Assembly: GCF_006540305.1 (NCBI RefSeq)
Contig: NZ_BJOR01000002.1
Span: forward strand, 1-64,000
Direction of reading: 5' to 3'
DNA: 64,000 nucleotides
Source of the DNA: Streptomyces sp. 6-11-2
GTDB taxonomy: Bacteria; Actinomycetota; Actinomycetes; Streptomycetales; Streptomycetaceae
Below, piece after piece: positions 41,744 through 49,202 of the stretch. The notes under the pieces were generated by a model, which saw only the letters and a list, made by a program, of their open reading frames with translations, made no database searches and was not told where the DNA came from. A program made the position numbers and the translations under genes. Every line of letters begins with the position of its first letter. The first letter of the stretch is position 1.

Positions 41744-42987
41744 ATGAGAGCGACATCCAGGTTCAGCGGGCGCCGGAAGGCCACGCGCGGCGCCCACGTC
41801 GGACGGCGCACGAGGGTGAGCCGCGGGAAGCGCCGGACCAGGTGGTGCAGGAGGGTCTGGGCCTCCATCCGGGCCAGGGGCGCGCCGAGGCAGTAGTGAA
41901 TGCCGCCGCTGAAGGCCAGGTGCGCCGGTTTGCGGTGCAGGTTGAACAGCTCGGGGTCCTCGTGCTTGGCGGGGTCGCGGTTGGCCGCTCCCACCATGAG
42001 GTGGACCATCTCGTCCTTGCGCACCTCGACACCGCCCAGCTCGGTGTCCCTGGAGGAGACGCGGCTGATCACATGGGTGGGCGGGTCGTAGCGCAAGGAC
42101 TCCTCCACGGCGGCCGGCGCGAGGTCCGGGTGGATGGTGAGCCGGTTCCACTGCCGGGGGTGTTCGAGGAGCAGCAGGGTCATGGTCGACAACAGGGTGG
42201 ATGTCGTCTCCAGGGCAGCCAGCAGCACGAACAGCGCCAGGAAGTAGACGGCCTCGTCCGCCTTGTCCTGGTCGCTCTCCATGGCGTCCCAGAGGGTGAT
42301 CCAGCGCGATACGGGGTCGTCGCCCGGGTGGGCTCGCCGCTCGCGCACCAGGTCCAGGAAGTAGGCGCGCAGCTCGGCCGTGGCCGCGTCGGACAGCGCC
42401 AGTTGACTGGCCGAGGGCAGCAACTCCTGGGTGAAGACCTGGTCGTGTGTCAGCTCGCGCAGCCGGGGGAAGTCGGCGCTCGGCAGGCCCAGCCAGTGCC
42501 CGATGGTGGCGACCGGCAGCTCCTCGCTGACCAGGGCGTTGAAATCGGCCTCCCCGTCGCGCAGTCGAACGGCGAGGGAGTCCATGAGCCGACCCGTGAT
42601 CCGGCCGACCGTGCCACGGATCTCCTCCATGGAGGTGCGGTCGAACATGCCGGCCGACCGGCGCACCCAGGTGTGTTCTGGGGGATTGAGGGCGGGCAGC
42701 GTCCTGCTCATCTCACGAGAGGAGGGGGCGGTCCACCGGGTGCCGTCCCCCTGCTGTTCTCGCCAGCGGGAGTCGGGCTCCAGCCACTCACGGTTGCGCA
42801 GGATCTGATCGCACAGGTCGAAGCGGGTGACGAGATGACCTCCCCAGGGCGCTGCGATGACTCCGCCCCTCGACCGAAGCTCCGCGTAGATCGGAAAGGG
42901 GTTGGCCTGGCCCTTCGCTGTCCGTAGACGAGAGAAGAGCGAGACCGCAAAACGTCTGTCGGGGGGCGGAGTTACCGCTGTCTCCAC
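41740..42987 (-). CDS. Cytochrome P450, orthodox
   Basis: A 415-residue soluble bacterial P450 monooxygenase. The haem-binding loop is FSGGIHYCLGAPLAR, the K-helix ExxR is present (EESLRYDPP), and the I-helix reads LLAALETTSTLL, with Glu-Thr-Thr at the oxygen-activation site. It lies 89 bases downstream of the conservon P450 gene and is coupled by an ATGA overlap to the enoyl-CoA hydratase gene. In contrast to its neighbour it has every motif needed for catalysis, so it may be the working oxygenase of the pair (inference). ATG 42987 follows AAAGGAG. Confidence 0.95.
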   Translation of the reverse strand: METAVTPPPDRRFAVSLFSRLRTAKGQANPFPIYAELRSRGGVIAAPWGGHLVTRFDLCDQILRNREWLEPDSRWREQQGDGTRWTAPSSREMSRTLPALNPPEHTWVRRSAGMFDRTSMEEIRGTVGRITGRLMDSLAVRLRDGEADFNALVSEELPVATIGHWLGLPSADFPRLRELTHDQVFTQELLPSASQLALSDAATAELRAYFLDLVRERRAHPGDDPVSRWITLWDAMESDQDKADEAVYFLALFVLLAALETTSTLLSTMTLLLLEHPRQWNRLTIHPDLAPAAVEESLRYDPPTHVISRVSSRDTELGGVEVRKDEMVHLMVGAANRDPAKHEDPELFNLHRKPAHLAFSGGIHYCLGAPLARMEAQTLLHHLVRRFPRLTLVRRPTWAPRVAFRRPLNLDVALI

Positions 42988-43021
42988 GACGGCTCCTTTC
43001 TAGGTATCAGCCGCCATGCAT

Positions 43022-43068
43022 ACCCCAACGGTGGCTTAAACATACGAGATGACTATGCGCGTTGGGGT
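43022..43068 (-). other. Long-loop hairpin between the two P450 genes
   Basis: The 9-base arms ACCCCAACG and CGTTGGGGT enclose a 29-base AT-richer loop, which itself holds CATA/TATG. It starts 9 bases after the cvnE stop. It could be a partial terminator or an RNA-processing site setting the ratio of the conservon to the downstream P450. Confidence 0.5.
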
Positions 43069-43076
43069 TGCCTTCG

Positions 43077-44435
43077 TCACTCCCCTCGGGTCCATGCCAG
43101 GAAGCGGCTGAACATGCCCGACTTGGGCTTGGCCGCGGACGTCGTCGCAGGCCTGGGCGCCGCGGTGGCGGCCATCGGGGTGGCGGGGGCGGCCGCCTGC
43201 TGCGTCTGCGCGGGCGCCGGCGCCACGACCCGGGGCGTGAACCGGACCGGGAGCGTCACCAGCGAACGGCTCCACGGGGCCGGAACCCAGCTCAAGTCCT
43301 TGAACGGCACGCGCACTTCGACGTCGGGCAGCCGGTTGAGGAGGGACTCGACGGCGGTGACGGCGATCATGAACGCGGGGTCCTTGGCCGGACAGGCGTG
43401 CGGGCCGGCCCCGAAGGCCAGATGCGCCTTCGCGCTGAGCTGCTCACGGTGCTCGGCCAGCCGGGGATCGGTGTTGGCCGCCGCGAAGGAGATGAGGACC
43501 GGGTCGTTGGCCTTGAGCGTCCTGCCGCCCAAGTCCACGTCGTGGGTCGGGTAGTGGGCCGCGTAGTTGGCGATCGGCGCGTAGTTCCACAGGACCTGCG
43601 TGACGGCGTCCTCGATCGGCAGGCCGGCCTGCCACCCCTCGTCGAGGATCAGCGCGCTGCTCGTGCCGATGGCCGCCGCCAGGGGAGCGGTGCCTCCGGA
43701 GAGCAGCGTCACCAGCTGGTGCAGCACCTCCTCGTCGGTGAGCCCCGCAGTGTGCTCCATCAGACGGGTGGTCAGGTCCTGTCCGGGACGGCGCCGCTTG
43801 AGGGCGATCAGCTCCCCGAGCGCCTCGCCCAGGACCTGGTCGGCGTTGGGGGTGCCGTCGAAGATGCCGCTGATGCCGACGATCACGCGGTCGCCGATCT
43901 CCGGCGGGCACCCGAACAGGTCGCTGAAGACCAGCAGCGGCAGCGGCATGGCGTAGTCGGCCATCAACTCGGCCTGGCCCAGGCGGTCGGTGCTGAACCG
44001 GCTGATCAGGTAGTCGGCGGACTGCTGGGTCTGCCGCACCAGTTGGAGCTCGTTGACGCTGGCCAGACTGTCCGTGACCGCCTGGCGCAGCCGGGCGTGC
44101 GCCGCGCCGTCACTGAACAGCGCGTTGGGCCGGTACCCCATCATCGGCAGCGCCGGGCTGTCCTCGGGGACACGTCCCTGGTTCAGCGCGTTCCAGCGCC
44201 GGGAGTCCCGGACGAACGAGGCGGGGTTCTGGAGGATGTACAGAGCGGCGTCGTAGCTGGTGACCAGCTCGACCTGGACGTCCGGGGCGACGTCGACCGG
44301 CGCGCTCGGGCCGAGGGTGCGCAGGTACTCGTAGTGGCTGTCGGGATCGGAGCCGAACTGGGGGCCGTAGACCGGGACGTTGGCGTGGGCGGGGCAGCCG
44401 GGAGGTGGCCCCTGTATGCCGGGACGCTGCTGCAT
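43077..44435 (-). CDS. cvnE: Conservon cytochrome P450 (CvnE, CYP157-like) lacking the ExxR motif
   Basis: 452 residues with a P450 fold. The haem loop is present (LAFGAGPHACPAKDP), but where the K-helix ExxR should lie the sequence reads DAVTQVLWNYAP, so both Glu and Arg are missing. Loss of ExxR with a Leu-Trp ending is a known oddity of the CYP157 family found in Streptomyces conservons. The I-helix (LLSGGTAPLAAAIG) also departs from consensus. After the P450 core (~385) comes a proline/alanine-rich tail of about 60 residues ending in a basic amphipathic segment, a possible docking tail. Start ATG 44435 has AGGAG about 12 bases upstream, 13 bases after the cvnD stop. A signalling or structural role is possible. 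Confidence 0.93.
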   Translation of the reverse strand: MQQRPGIQGPPPGCPAHANVPVYGPQFGSDPDSHYEYLRTLGPSAPVDVAPDVQVELVTSYDAALYILQNPASFVRDSRRWNALNQGRVPEDSPALPMMGYRPNALFSDGAAHARLRQAVTDSLASVNELQLVRQTQQSADYLISRFSTDRLGQAELMADYAMPLPLLVFSDLFGCPPEIGDRVIVGISGIFDGTPNADQVLGEALGELIALKRRRPGQDLTTRLMEHTAGLTDEEVLHQLVTLLSGGTAPLAAAIGTSSALILDEGWQAGLPIEDAVTQVLWNYAPIANYAAHYPTHDVDLGGRTLKANDPVLISFAAANTDPRLAEHREQLSAKAHLAFGAGPHACPAKDPAFMIAVTAVESLLNRLPDVEVRVPFKDLSWVPAPWSRSLVTLPVRFTPRVVAPAPAQTQQAAAPATPMAATAAPRPATTSAAKPKSGMFSRFLAWTRGE

Positions 44436-44448
44436 GAGTGGGTGGCTC

Positions 44449-45009
44449 CTAAGAAATGAGGGACAGGAGGTGGTGCACGAGGGTGATGAGAGCCTGCGCC
44501 GCCGAGTTCTGGTCCCGTACGTCACAGGCGACGACGGGGGTCTCCGCGGACAGGTTCAGGGCCTCGCGCACCTCCGTGAGCGGGTAGTCGGTGGTGCCTT
44601 CGAAGCGGTTGACGCCGATGGCGTAGGTCAGGCCGAAGCGCTCGACCAGGTCGAGGACCGGGAAGGACTCGGAGAGCCGCTCGGGGTCGACCAGCACCAG
44701 GGCGCCGAGCGCGCCCCGGGACAGCTCTTCCCACATCTCTTTGAACCGTTCCTGACCGGGCGTTCCGAAGAGGTAGAGCACCACCTCGTCGCTGATGGTC
44801 AGGCGGCCGAAGTCCATGGCGACCGTCGTGGTCGTCTTGTCCGGAGTTCCCGACAGGTCGTCAAATCCCACACTCGCTTCGGTGATCTCCTCTTCGGTCC
44901 GCAAAGGCTCGATCTCGGAGATACTTCCGATGCACGTGGTCTTCCCGACTCCGAAGTGGCCCACCACAAGGATCTTGACTGCGGTGGACACCGCTGAATC
45001 CAGGTACAC
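44449..45009 (-). CDS. cvnD: Conservon Ras-like small GTPase (CvnD)
   Basis: A 186-residue GTPase of the MglA/CvnD group. G1 is GHFGVGKTT, the switch-I region contains TTTTVAMDFGR, G3 is GTPGQERF and the G4-like base-recognition motif is GVNRFEG. CvnD cycles between GDP and GTP forms at the membrane, together with CvnA (kinase-like), CvnB (Roadblock) and CvnC. The start is GTG 45009, three bases after the cvnC stop, with GGAG 8 bases upstream inside the end of cvnC. Confidence 0.95.
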   Translation of the reverse strand: MYLDSAVSTAVKILVVGHFGVGKTTCIGSISEIEPLRTEEEITEASVGFDDLSGTPDKTTTTVAMDFGRLTISDEVVLYLFGTPGQERFKEMWEELSRGALGALVLVDPERLSESFPVLDLVERFGLTYAIGVNRFEGTTDYPLTEVREALNLSAETPVVACDVRDQNSAAQALITLVHHLLSLIS

Positions 45010-45012
45010 GTA

Positions 45013-45390
45013 TCACGCTCCGAATCGGGCTTTGAGGCCATCGAGTACCGCGCTGAGGATTTCTCGATCGACACGTTCGGCGCGGGGGACGGGCTTCCTC
45101 GTGATGACGAGGCCGCCCTCTTCCAACTCCGCCAGAAGAATCCGGACGATCCCCAGCGGCAGGTGCGTATGGCCGGCCACTTCGGCGACGGACAGAAAGC
45201 CGTCCGTGACCATCTCCAGAACCTGGCCAGCCTCCGGGGAAAGCATGAGGCCGGCGGCGGAGGCACCGTCCTCCGCGGACACCAGGGTCGTGCGCTCGTA
45301 GGCGTGGTCCGGGGGCAGGGAACGCCCGTTCGTGACCACGAACAGAGGCACTAATGCCGAGGTCAGCTCGAGATCGGGCTCGTCGTTCAC
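45013..45390 (-). CDS. cvnC: Conservon DUF742 protein (CvnC)
   Basis: 125 residues with the DUF742 fold, a winged-helix-like domain (SVAEVAGHTHLPLGIVRILLAEL and EEGGLVITRKP) found in every conservon. It has no enzymatic motif and is thought to link the other conservon parts. The start is GTG 45390, overlapping the cvnB stop (GTGA), so it is translationally coupled. Confidence 0.93.
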   Translation of the reverse strand: MNDEPDLELTSALVPLFVVTNGRSLPPDHAYERTTLVSAEDGASAAGLMLSPEAGQVLEMVTDGFLSVAEVAGHTHLPLGIVRILLAELEEGGLVITRKPVPRAERVDREILSAVLDGLKARFGA

Positions 45391-46232
45391 TTGCTGCTCA
45401 CCGCCCCTTGTGGTGACAGATGCGCGCTCAGCCGGGGCACCACCTGGTGCAGCCGGGTCGTGAACTCCTCGATGTCGGCGTCGTGGTCGGCCGCCGCGGC
45501 CAGGAAGGCGCGCTGACCGGCCGAGATCAGGAAGATCCAGCCGTGCTGGAACTCGATGACCGTCTGCCGCCACCGGGCGTGCTCGTGCACCCCCGCGAAC
45601 TGCGAGGTGGCGCGGCTGTAGGCGTGGATGCCCGTCATCGCCGCCGAGATCGTGTCCGCCAGGTCCTGGCTCATTCCCGTGGTGGCACCGCGGGGCAGCC
45701 CGTCGGCGCCCAGCAGCACCGCGTGGCGGGCGCCCCGCACCTCACCGACCGCCTCGTCGAGGTCGGCGATCGGGACGCCGGTTCCCCGCCTGCCGCCCAA
45801 CTGGCCCCCGGCACGGTCGGAACGCTCGGCCACGGCCTCCGCGTTGACCCTGGGGGGCGAGGTGAGGTTGTTGCCGAGCCGGGCGACGAGCCGGTGCATG
45901 CGGAAGGAGATCTGCTGCATGTCGACGTCGGGCGCCGCGGCCGCGGCGAGGTAGGCACCCTGCCCCGCCCCGATCAGGAAGATCCAGCCATGGGAGAACT
46001 CGATGATCGTCTGGTTCCACTGCCGGTCCTCGCCGGGACCGGCGAAGTGGGAGGTCGCCCGGCTCAGCGCCTGCATCCCCGCCATGGCGGCGGATATGGT
46101 GCGCACGTCCTTCTCCGACATGCCGTCGGTCGCGCCGCGGGGGAGACCGTCTGCGGACAGCAGAACAGCGTGCCGCGCCTTCGGCACGTTGCTCACGATG
46201 TCCTCGAGCATCCACGACAGGTCGTTGGTCAT
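45387..46232 (-). CDS. cvnB: Conservon Roadblock protein with two fused Roadblock/LC7 domains (CvnB)
   Basis: 281 residues, about twice the usual CvnB length of ~140. Two complete Roadblock/LC7 domains are present at ~1-125 and ~150-275, joined by a charged, glycine-rich linker. They are clearly duplicates: ARHAVLLSADGLPRGATDGM (19-38) is repeated almost exactly 149 residues later, as are SRATSHFAG and HGWIFLI. Roadblock proteins normally dimerise around one GTPase, so this chain could form the whole dimer by itself. It overlaps both neighbours by four bases (ATGA with cvnA, GTGA with cvnC), so there is no frameshift and the fusion is real in this sequence. Confidence 0.95.
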   Translation of the reverse strand: MTNDLSWMLEDIVSNVPKARHAVLLSADGLPRGATDGMSEKDVRTISAAMAGMQALSRATSHFAGPGEDRQWNQTIIEFSHGWIFLIGAGQGAYLAAAAAPDVDMQQISFRMHRLVARLGNNLTSPPRVNAEAVAERSDRAGGQLGGRRGTGVPIADLDEAVGEVRGARHAVLLGADGLPRGATTGMSQDLADTISAAMTGIHAYSRATSQFAGVHEHARWRQTVIEFQHGWIFLISAGQRAFLAAAADHDADIEEFTTRLHQVVPRLSAHLSPQGAVSSK

Positions 46233-47440
46233 GCGTTATCGGACCCTTCGAACGGAGCCGCGGAGAGGTTCCGGCCCGAGAGCGTGCCGCGCTGGAAGGC
46301 TCCCAGGCTTCGGCCGGCGCGGCCGGCCTCGTCCGGCGGTGTGACGGACTGTCCCGAGTCGTTGCGGTCGGGCACGCTGTCGGGAACGGCGTCGGGAACA
46401 CTGGCGATGGGCACCTGGCGCGCCCCCCGCTTGGGCAGACCGTGCGCGGTGCGCGGACCGGACTCGGACCGGCCCGTCGCGCTGCGGATCGGGCTGACCT
46501 GGGGCACCTCGGTGGGTTCGGTCGGCGTGGTCTCCTCCTCGGTCCACAGCTCCTCCGGCAGCAGGACGACCGCCCGGACACCGCCGTAGCGGGAGATGCC
46601 GGTGACGTCCACCCGGAACCCGTACTGCTGGGCGAGCAGGCCGATGACGGGGAAACCGAACTTCGGCTGGTTGCCCAGCTGGGACAGCCGGGGGCGGAAC
46701 TCGCCGGACAGCAGGGTGGACGCCTTCTGGCGGTCCTCGTCGTTCATGCCGACACCGGCGTCGTCGATGACGATGCACAGGTTCTTCTGCACCCGCTGGA
46801 AGGTCACCTCGATCGGCGAACCCTGCTGGGAGAAACTGGCGGCGTTGTCGAGGAGTTCCGCGACGGCGAGAGCAACCGGGGAAACGGCGGACGCCTTCAA
46901 CGCGAAACCGGTCTGCTGCATGATTTCGACGCGGCGGAAGTTGCGAATCTGTCCCTGCGCGCTGCGCACCACGTCATAAACACTTGCGGGCTTACTGCGG
47001 CGACCCAGCGGCGCACCGCACATCACCGCAATACCCTGAGCCTTCCGCGCCATTTGCGCATTGGCATGGTTTACTTCCAGCAGATCCGCCAGTACGGCGT
47101 GGCCGCCGTACTTCCGCTGAATTTCCTCAAGGAGTGCCAACTGCTCGGCCGCAAGGCTCTGCAGAAAGCGTGCCGAACCCTTGAGGACGGCCTTGGTGCT
47201 CTCCTCGGCCCCCTCTTCGGCTTCTTGGATGGTCTGGTCGTGCTCGGCCTTGTGACGCTGCAATTCATGCCACACCGTGGCAAGTTGCCCTTCGGCCTCG
47301 CTCAACTTCTGTGTGTAGGCGGCCTCGGCCTGGCTCTTCTTCGTCGTGATGGCACTATTTCGACGATAGAGCACCAGGGCCGCGGCGACGGCGAGCACCA
47401 CCGCGGCAACCAGGCACCAAACAAGTGCGTCTCGAATCAT
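46229..47440 (-). CDS. cvnA: Conservon sensor kinase-like protein (CvnA)
   Basis: 403 residues. One N-terminal membrane helix (~5-25), a coiled coil (~35-100), a helical dimerisation region (LADLLEVNHANAQMARKAQ) and a HATPase_c domain (~170-290, N-box ELLDNAASFS, G-boxes DDAGVGMNDED and KFGFPVIGLLAQQYG). The C-terminal ~110 residues are proline/serine-rich and disordered. CvnA resembles a histidine kinase but lacks an obvious phospho-acceptor His in the usual setting. It is the first gene of the operon. Nearly 900 non-coding bases lie upstream. Confidence 0.94.
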   Translation of the reverse strand: MIRDALVWCLVAAVVLAVAAALVLYRRNSAITTKKSQAEAAYTQKLSEAEGQLATVWHELQRHKAEHDQTIQEAEEGAEESTKAVLKGSARFLQSLAAEQLALLEEIQRKYGGHAVLADLLEVNHANAQMARKAQGIAVMCGAPLGRRSKPASVYDVVRSAQGQIRNFRRVEIMQQTGFALKASAVSPVALAVAELLDNAASFSQQGSPIEVTFQRVQKNLCIVIDDAGVGMNDEDRQKASTLLSGEFRPRLSQLGNQPKFGFPVIGLLAQQYGFRVDVTGISRYGGVRAVVLLPEELWTEEETTPTEPTEVPQVSPIRSATGRSESGPRTAHGLPKRGARQVPIASVPDAVPDSVPDRNDSGQSVTPPDEAGRAGRSLGAFQRGTLSGRNLSAAPFEGSDNA

Positions 47441-48339
47441 GGAAACCTTTCCTGGCGTTTAGCCTGCAGCCGTCGGTGGGTGGCGCCTCGTGGGAGTCCG
47501 CGGCACAACCGCTCAGAGCGACCCGACCGCTGTTGCGTTGAGAACAGGCCGACCTCAATGCAGTGCCCGAGCCGAGTGGACCAAGGTCACAGACGCGGGG
47601 ATGCTATCACTGACTTAGGGCACCCTCCGCAACTCCGCGAGAGCAAGTGCCCATCTCCGTTCGCCACTTGGCCGCGTCCTGATATGCGGGGTGTTGCCTT
47701 CCCGCGGCCGGGACGTTAACCGTTATGTGTTCGCTACATAAGGCGGATTGCGGGATATCTACGATTTGTACGGTCAAGTCCCCACCCAGAGCGTGGAACT
47801 GACGGCCCGTCGTGAGCGCGGCACACCACACGCTCACAACCCCGCACCGCTTTTTTCACAGACGAGGCTGCCCACGCCCACAGGTCATTACGCAGGGACG
47901 CCTCTCGGGTGTTCAACGGTTCCCCTCCGGCGTCCCCGCGGCCGGGGCGCCGCGCCAGGGGCGCTCGTGTTGCGGGAGGCCGAGGGCGGGCGTGGGCAGG
48001 GCGAGTTGAGAGTCCATGATCACCACTGGGTAGGATGCGGACGGAAACGGGCGGAGCCGTTCCACGTCTACCGGACGAGGCTCGCCGGATACAGGCGCTC
48101 CTCGGACAGCGTGACGACCGAGGCACGGGATCCGCCCGTCGGTCCACGGTGACTCACGTGTCGCGGTGGACACCATCCGGCTCGCGCACAGGGCGCCGGG
48201 CGTCATCCGCCCGTACCTGTTCGGGTCGTTGCCCGCTGTATTGCCGCGCTGCCGCTCATCACGGCGGTCCTGTCGTGGCGTTCGGGGGCGGGTCGGCGTC
48301 AGTGGCTCCGACTGCCCGCGTGTACGCCGGCGTTGTGGG
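47441..48339. other. Long intergenic region upstream of the conservon
   Basis: 899 bases between cvnA and the small operon upstream, both read leftward. It should hold the conservon promoter. The stretch 47710-47780 is AT-richer and carries an inverted repeat (listed separately). Open frames on both strands lack ribosome-binding sites and family features, so no gene is called. Confidence 0.55.
47723..47741. promoter_or_regulatory. Inverted repeat TTATGT-N7-ACATAA upstream of the conservon
   Basis: A perfect 6-base inverted repeat in the only AT-rich part of the conservon upstream region, about 280 bases before cvnA. It is a candidate regulator site. Confidence 0.4.
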
Positions 48340-48618
48340 TCACCTGTGGCTGTCGCACGCGCGTCGCGACGGGTACCCGGCGGCGATCCATCGGCGCACC
48401 ACGGCCCGCGGCAGGTGCCCGTCGGCCGCGATGACGTCCTCGGGTATGCCGGAGGACCAGGCGGCCAGCGTCGCCCTGTGCAGTGCGGCGGCGCGGACGG
48501 CGAGGCCGGCCCGGTACGCGGCCGCGGAGCCGCGGGCGAGCTGAGGGGCGTCCTCGGCCAGTTGCCGGGCCGCCCGGCGGACGGCGCGGCGGGCGCGCAG
48601 CACGTCGAGGTCGCTCAT
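48340..48618 (-). CDS. Small helical protein with a possible helix-turn-helix, unknown
   Basis: 92 residues, basic and almost all helical. The C-terminal third (IPEDVIAADGHLPRAVVRRW) has the spacing of a helix-turn-helix and could bind DNA; this is a weak inference. Its ATG overlaps the stop of the upstream gene (ATGA), which supports real, coupled translation. No family was recognised. Confidence 0.55.
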   Translation of the reverse strand: MSDLDVLRARRAVRRAARQLAEDAPQLARGSAAAYRAGLAVRAAALHRATLAAWSSGIPEDVIAADGHLPRAVVRRWIAAGYPSRRACDSHR

Positions 48619-48977
48619 GCCGCCACCGCCTTCCGCTCCGTGCCGAAGGGCGCGTCGCCCGGATCCCGGCGCAGGTCCCGGACACCGGACTCCAGGGCCG
48701 GCCGTGCGACACGCCGCTCCAGCCCGCGCGGCGGGCCGGCCGGCGAGACGGCGGCCCGCAGGGCCGTGGTCCCACCGCTGTCACGCCGCACCCGCGGCCC
48801 GGTCGCGGCCAGCCCGCGGCCGGTGCCACGAGCACCGCCGCCCTCATGCGGGATGACGCCGCCGAGGAAGCCGATGCCGGAGACGGCGCGGGAGGCGATC
48901 AGGGTGGGGCCGCCGGAGTCGCAGTCGACGCCGGCCGCCGGCCGGAGAGCGACATCGAACGTGGTCGGGTTCGCCAT
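48615..48977 (-). CDS. Small protein containing an MgtC/SapB-like fragment
   Basis: 120 residues. Residues ~24-45 (PTLIASRAVSGIGFLGGVI) closely resemble the most conserved block of MgtC/SapB membrane proteins (consensus around AAQVVSGIGFLGAG), but the N-terminal helices of MgtC are absent and the rest is arginine-rich and not obviously folded. It is either a degraded MgtC remnant or a short derivative. Against simple decay, ATG 48977 has a strong GGGGAGG 4 bases upstream and the stop overlaps the next start. A 24-codon frame and a hairpin precede it. Confidence 0.5.
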   Translation of the reverse strand: MANPTTFDVALRPAAGVDCDSGGPTLIASRAVSGIGFLGGVIPHEGGGARGTGRGLAATGPRVRRDSGGTTALRAAVSPAGPPRGLERRVARPALESGVRDLRRDPGDAPFGTERKAVAA

Positions 48978-48990
48978 GGAACCTCCCCTC

Positions 48991-49008
48991 GCCCCGTGGG
49001 AGCGGGGC
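48991..49008 (-). other. Hairpin between the short leader frame and the MgtC-like gene
   Basis: GCCCCG, a 6-base loop, then CGGGGC, directly before the ribosome-binding site of the MgtC-like gene. It could be an attenuator or simply protect the message. Confidence 0.45.
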
Positions 49009-49050
49009 AGGACGAGGGCACGGCAGCCGCCGGCGGCGCGGGGCCGCGGG

Positions 49051-49125
49051 CTACCGGATGCCCGAGGAGCTGGGGGACACGGGAACGCGGGGCCGGGGAT
49101 GGCCCGGACTACTACTGGAGTCCAT
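49051..49125 (-). CDS. Short Ser/Pro-rich peptide (24 aa), possible leader peptide
   Basis: 24 codons encoding a peptide with eight serines and five prolines (MDSSSSPGHPRPRVPVSPSS, then four more residues). Two features suggest real translation: GAGGAGG 8 bases before ATG 49125 and a plausible promoter ending about 36 bases upstream. Its size, composition and position before a hairpin and a coupled gene pair suit a leader peptide that senses Pro or Ser supply or ribosome pausing; this is inference. Confidence 0.45.
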   Translation of the reverse strand: MDSSSSPGHPRPRVPVSPSSSGIR

Positions 49126-49160
49126 GTCTCTCACCTCCTCGGTGCCGACGGCGGACCTCC

Positions 49161-49183
49161 ACCATACTTGCACGGCAACGCAA
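49161..49183 (-). promoter_or_regulatory. Predicted -10 box with adjacent TTGC-N8-GCAA inverted repeat
   Basis: On the minus strand, TATGGT (49161-49166) is preceded one base upstream by TTGC-N8-GCAA (49168-49183). The same arm and spacing occur over the promoter at 33.3 kb. Confidence 0.45.
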
Positions 49184-49202
49184 TTACATACCCGGATGGC
49201 CG

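Noticed and set aside
47734..48152. Possible genes on both strands upstream of the conservon
   Set aside because: Neither frame has a ribosome-binding site, a domain or typical codon bias.
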